Source: an uncultured Prevotella sp. (GTDB lineage: Bacteria; Bacteroidota; Bacteroidia; Bacteroidales; Bacteroidaceae). Taken from it: DNA of 7,504 bases. Shown piece by piece: positions 5,283 to 7,504 of this stretch. The stretch's first letter is position 1. Each line of letters opens with the position of its first letter. The DNA lies in NCBI GenBank assembly GCA_900762125.1, contig CAAFFL010000195.1:1-7504 (forward strand), in the 5' to 3' direction. A program made the translations under genes and the position numbers. The notes under the pieces are model-generated. The model was not told where the DNA came from and searched no databases. It saw nothing but the letters and a program-made list of their open reading frames with translations.

Positions 5283-6749
5283 TTGAACAAGCATTCTGTG
5301 GGGCGCCACATGTTCGCCCTGACGATGTCACTCTTGGTGCTCATCATTCTCTCGTTCGTCTTTCTCAACCTCGAGCGTGACCATGAGACGCAGATCCAGA
5401 GCATCAACCTCCGGCTACAGGACTATAACGACCGCATGAACGAAGTCCTGGAGGCGGAGGCAGGGGATGGTGTGCCCGCCACACCGCAGCAGGTGGACAC
5501 CTATATCAAGGAGCACCCCATGCGGAACCTGCGTGTGACGCTCATCCGCCCTGATGGCACAGTGGTCTACGACAGCAAGCTCAAGGATGTCAGCCAGGTG
5601 CAGAACCATAAGAACCGCAAGGAGATCCGCGATGCCCTCCGTCATGGCCGTGGTTATGACATCAGTCGGGCGAGCAGCACCGTTGGCGGGCGGTTCTTCT
5701 ATTCTGCCACCTATTTCTCCAAACGACAGATCATCATCCGCTCGGCGCTGCCTTTCGAGTACAACCTCAGCCAGAGCATCATCGCCGACAAGATGTTCAT
5801 GATCATCTCCTTCATCGCCCTCATCGGTATCTCATTGTTGCTCTATCGCTTTGTGCGCAGTCTGAGTCGTAACGTCACGCAGCTGCGGCTCTTTGCCCGT
5901 AAGGCCGACAACAACGAGCCCCTCGACTTCGACGACCTCGCCGGCTTCCCCAACGATGAGCTTGGTGAGATCTCTGAGCACATCATCAAGCTATACATCC
6001 GTCTGCAGAAGACGAAGAATGAGCAGAATGTCCTCAAGCGACAGCTCACGCAGAACGCAGCCCATGAGCTGAAGACGCCTATCGCCAGCATCGAGGGCTA
6101 CCTGGAGACGATTCTCACCAACAAGGACATGAGTGAGGAGACGCGGCAGCGCTTCCTGGAACGGTGCTATGCCCAGAGCCACCGGATGTCGGCACTGGTC
6201 AACGACATCTCCACGCTGAACCGCATGGACGACGGCATCACGAACATCCAGTTTGTCGACATCAACGTCAGTGAGATTGTGGAGAACATCATCAATGAGA
6301 CCGCCCTGGCACTGAAGGACCGCCACATGACGTTCGATAACCAGTTGCCCACGGGCGTCATCGTCAATGGCAACCAGTCGCTTGTCTACAGCATTTTCCG
6401 CAATCTCACGGACAATGCCATTGCCTACGCCGGCGAGGGCACGACGATTACGCTGAGTTGTGAGCCGCTGGAGCCGCCTACATCGTCGTCGTTCTCTGCC
6501 AATAAGACGCCGAATCCCGACGTGCCCACCTATCGTTTCCGCTTCAGCGACAATGGCGTCGGCGTGCCGCCGCAGCATCTGCCGCGCCTCTTCGAGCGGT
6601 TCTACCGTGTGGACAAAGGCCGTAGCCGGAAGATGGGTGGCACGGGTCTGGGCCTTGCCATTGTGAAGAACGCCGTCCTGGCCCACGATGGTGACATCAC
6701 GGTGGAGAACAATCCCACGGGCGGACTGTGCTTCACGTTTACTTTGTAA
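5283..6749 (+). CDS. Membrane sensor histidine kinase, PhoR-like
   Basis: A 488-residue kinase and the expected partner of the regulator encoded 20 bases upstream. TM1 spans about 11-29 and TM2 about 170-190. Between them lies a periplasmic domain of about 140 residues with VTLIRPDGTVVYDS (85-98) and NHKNRKEIRDALRHG (108-122), the pattern of the Cache-like sensor in PhoR-type kinases. A HAMP-like linker (190-245) leads to the H-box HELKTP with phospho-acceptor His261. The ATPase domain has N-box RNLTDNAI (373-380), G1 DNGVG (423-427), F-box FERFYRVD (437-444) and G2 GGTGLGLAI (452-460). A Pro/Ser/Thr-rich segment at 394-415 widens the gap between N and G1 boxes. The start is TTG at 5283; ATG at 5310 would remove the short basic N-terminus and is an alternative. 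The last 11 bases overlap ispF on the other strand. The signal sensed is unknown. Confidence 0.94.
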   Translation: MNKHSVGRHMFALTMSLLVLIILSFVFLNLERDHETQIQSINLRLQDYNDRMNEVLEAEAGDGVPATPQQVDTYIKEHPMRNLRVTLIRPDGTVVYDSKLKDVSQVQNHKNRKEIRDALRHGRGYDISRASSTVGGRFFYSATYFSKRQIIIRSALPFEYNLSQSIIADKMFMIISFIALIGISLLLYRFVRSLSRNVTQLRLFARKADNNEPLDFDDLAGFPNDELGEISEHIIKLYIRLQKTKNEQNVLKRQLTQNAAHELKTPIASIEGYLETILTNKDMSEETRQRFLERCYAQSHRMSALVNDISTLNRMDDGITNIQFVDINVSEIVENIINETALALKDRHMTFDNQLPTGVIVNGNQSLVYSIFRNLTDNAIAYAGEGTTITLSCEPLEPPTSSSFSANKTPNPDVPTYRFRFSDNGVGVPPQHLPRLFERFYRVDKGRSRKMGGTGLGLAIVKNAVLAHDGDITVENNPTGGLCFTFTL

Positions 6750-7212
6750 TCAGGCAGACGGCATACGCCGAGATGCCTTCCTCACGGCCGGTGAAGCCGA
6801 GGTGCTCCGTCGTGGTGGCCTTGATGCTGATCTGGTCCTCGTCGCAGCCGATGACGTTGGCCAGACAGGCCTTCATCGCTGGCACATGAGGGTTGATCTT
6901 TGGCCGCTCGGCACACACCGTGGCGTCGATGTTCCCCAGCTGATAGCCCTTTGTCGCTATCAGTTCGATGGTCTTCCGGAGGATGATTTTGCTGTCCATG
7001 CCCAGCGTCTCGTCGCTGGTGTCGGGGAAGTGGTAGCCGATGTCGCGCATGTTGGCTGCGCCCAACAGCGCGTCGCAGATGGCGTGGATGAGGACGTCGG
7101 CATCACTGTGTCCGAGGAGTCCCATCGTATGCGGTATCTTGATGCCGCCTAGAATGAGGTCACGACCTTCCACCAACTTGTGAACGTCGTAGCCCATACC
7201 AACTCTTATCAT
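6739..7212 (-). CDS. ispF: 2-C-methyl-D-erythritol 2,4-cyclodiphosphate synthase (IspF)
   Basis: A full-length 157-residue MEP-pathway enzyme, acting as a cytosolic trimer, that converts 4-diphosphocytidyl-methylerythritol 2-phosphate to the cyclic diphosphate with release of CMP. The zinc ligands Asp9, His11 (GYDVH) and His43 (DADVLIH) are present, as are the GHSDAD segment (34-39), DIGYHFPDT (57-65), AERPKI (101-106) and the C-terminal TTEHLGFTGREEG (134-146) that closes the nucleotide site. Its ATG shares one base with the porV stop (TAATG), so the pair are probably one operon with coupled translation. The same porV-ispF order is recalled from Porphyromonas gingivalis. The stop codon lies inside the end of the convergent kinase gene. 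The product would feed menaquinone side chains and undecaprenyl lipid carriers. Confidence 0.97.
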   Translation of the reverse strand: MIRVGMGYDVHKLVEGRDLILGGIKIPHTMGLLGHSDADVLIHAICDALLGAANMRDIGYHFPDTSDETLGMDSKIILRKTIELIATKGYQLGNIDATVCAERPKINPHVPAMKACLANVIGCDEDQISIKATTTEHLGFTGREEGISAYAVCLITK

Positions 7213-7504
7213 TATCTTCTATTGAACAAGTCCTTGATTCCGTCCATGTCGAACGTCAGCGTGAAGCGCAGCGTCTGGTCGAGGGGGTTGCTCTTCGCTG
7301 TGGCGATGACGTAGCCCGCGTCGAGGGAGAACACGCTCATCTTGAAGCCTGCACCCACGGTGAAGTACTTCTGGTTGCCCTTGCTCTCGCTCTCGTGGTG
7401 ATAGCCGGCACGCAGCGCAAACTGGTCGTGGTAGACGTATTCCCCGCCGATGCTCCATCGCACCTCTTCCAGCTCCTCCTTGAAGCCACCGGGGGCGTCG
7501 CTGA
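7212..7504 (-). CDS. porV: Type IX secretion outer-membrane protein PorV (LptO), C-terminal part, cut by the window edge
   Basis: The last 96 residues of a gene that continues beyond 7504. The frame stays open to the edge, so the in-frame GTG at 7463 is internal and not a start. The visible part reads SDAPGGFKEELEE, then WSIGGEYVYHDQFALRAGYH, then KYFTVGAGFKMSVFSLDAGY, and ends in TLRFTLTFDMDGIKDLF. These alternating amphipathic strands with aromatic girdles are the closing strands of an outer-membrane beta-barrel and match the C-terminus of PorV as I recall it. PorV is a FadL-like barrel that carries type IX cargo to the PorU sortase at the cell surface. ispF follows with a TAATG overlap. 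Identification rests on recalled family sequence and the ispF neighbour; the related barrel PorQ is less likely. Confidence 0.85.
   Translation of the reverse strand, partial: SDAPGGFKEELEEVRWSIGGEYVYHDQFALRAGYHHESESKGNQKYFTVGAGFKMSVFSLDAGYVIATAKSNPLDQTLRFTLTFDMDGIKDLFNRR

Noticed and set aside
4540..5331. Minus-strand open frame of 263 codons opposite the response regulator
   Set aside because: It covers the regulator gene and its promoter in antisense, has no domain signature, and has no promoter or start context of its own.
5991..6686. Minus-strand open frame of 231 codons opposite the kinase
   Set aside because: It is the mirror of the conserved H, N and G box coding sequence; the protein has no family features.
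7212..7463. GTG at 7463 as the start of a small 83-codon gene
   Set aside because: The frame stays open to the window edge and the residues before it continue the PorV barrel sequence, so the GTG is an internal Val codon.
1..7504. CRISPR arrays, insertion sequences, tRNA or rRNA genes
   Set aside because: No spaced repeat array, transposase motif, terminal inverted repeat pair, or tRNA/rRNA signature was seen on either strand.

Overview
The window looks like chromosomal DNA from an anaerobic Bacteroidales bacterium, most likely Prevotellaceae. The evidence is the Bacteroidetes-type promoters (-33 TTG / -7 TAnnTTTG), the near absence of Shine-Dalgarno sites, the gene families (a short MenE, a type IX secretion barrel PorV next to ispF, and a GT4 enzyme with a Cys cluster), and GC-rich coding DNA interrupted by AT-rich intergenic DNA. 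The genus is an inference.

Layout, left to right. (1) 103-2159, minus strand: a two-gene glycosyltransferase operon, GT4 then GT2, with a good promoter at 2183-2213. (2) 2160-2574: an intergenic region of about 415 bases with no credible ORF. It holds a perfect FNR/CRP-type palindrome (2262-2277), a consensus plus-strand promoter (2315-2345), an 86-base stretch without any C on the plus strand, two clean hairpins, and a strong intrinsic terminator (2507-2547). Together these describe a free-standing non-coding RNA of about 198 nt, the most interesting object here. (3) 2575-4385, minus strand: menB-menE, two consecutive steps of menaquinone synthesis. (4) 4386-4575: a divergent control region with three CGTTACA direct repeats, two of them 11 bp apart, next to a consensus promoter. 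(5) 4576-6749, plus strand: a PhoB/PhoR-like response regulator and histidine kinase. (6) 6739-7504, minus strand: the 3' end of porV and all of ispF, joined by a TAATG stop/start overlap. ispF converges on the kinase gene with an 11-bp overlap of coding ends.

How the genes fit together. MenE activates o-succinylbenzoate and MenB closes the naphthoquinone ring, supplying the quinone used in anaerobic respiration. IspF belongs to the MEP isoprenoid pathway, which would feed the menaquinone side chain and the undecaprenyl lipid carriers used in glycan assembly. The two glycosyltransferases probably build a surface glycan, and PorV belongs to the type IX secretion machinery. The kinase and regulator lie between the quinone genes and the isoprenoid gene, but the sequence does not show what they control apart from possible autoregulation.

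Limits: no homology search or RNA folding program was run. The RNA, the promoters and the operator calls come from reading motifs and base pairing by eye.
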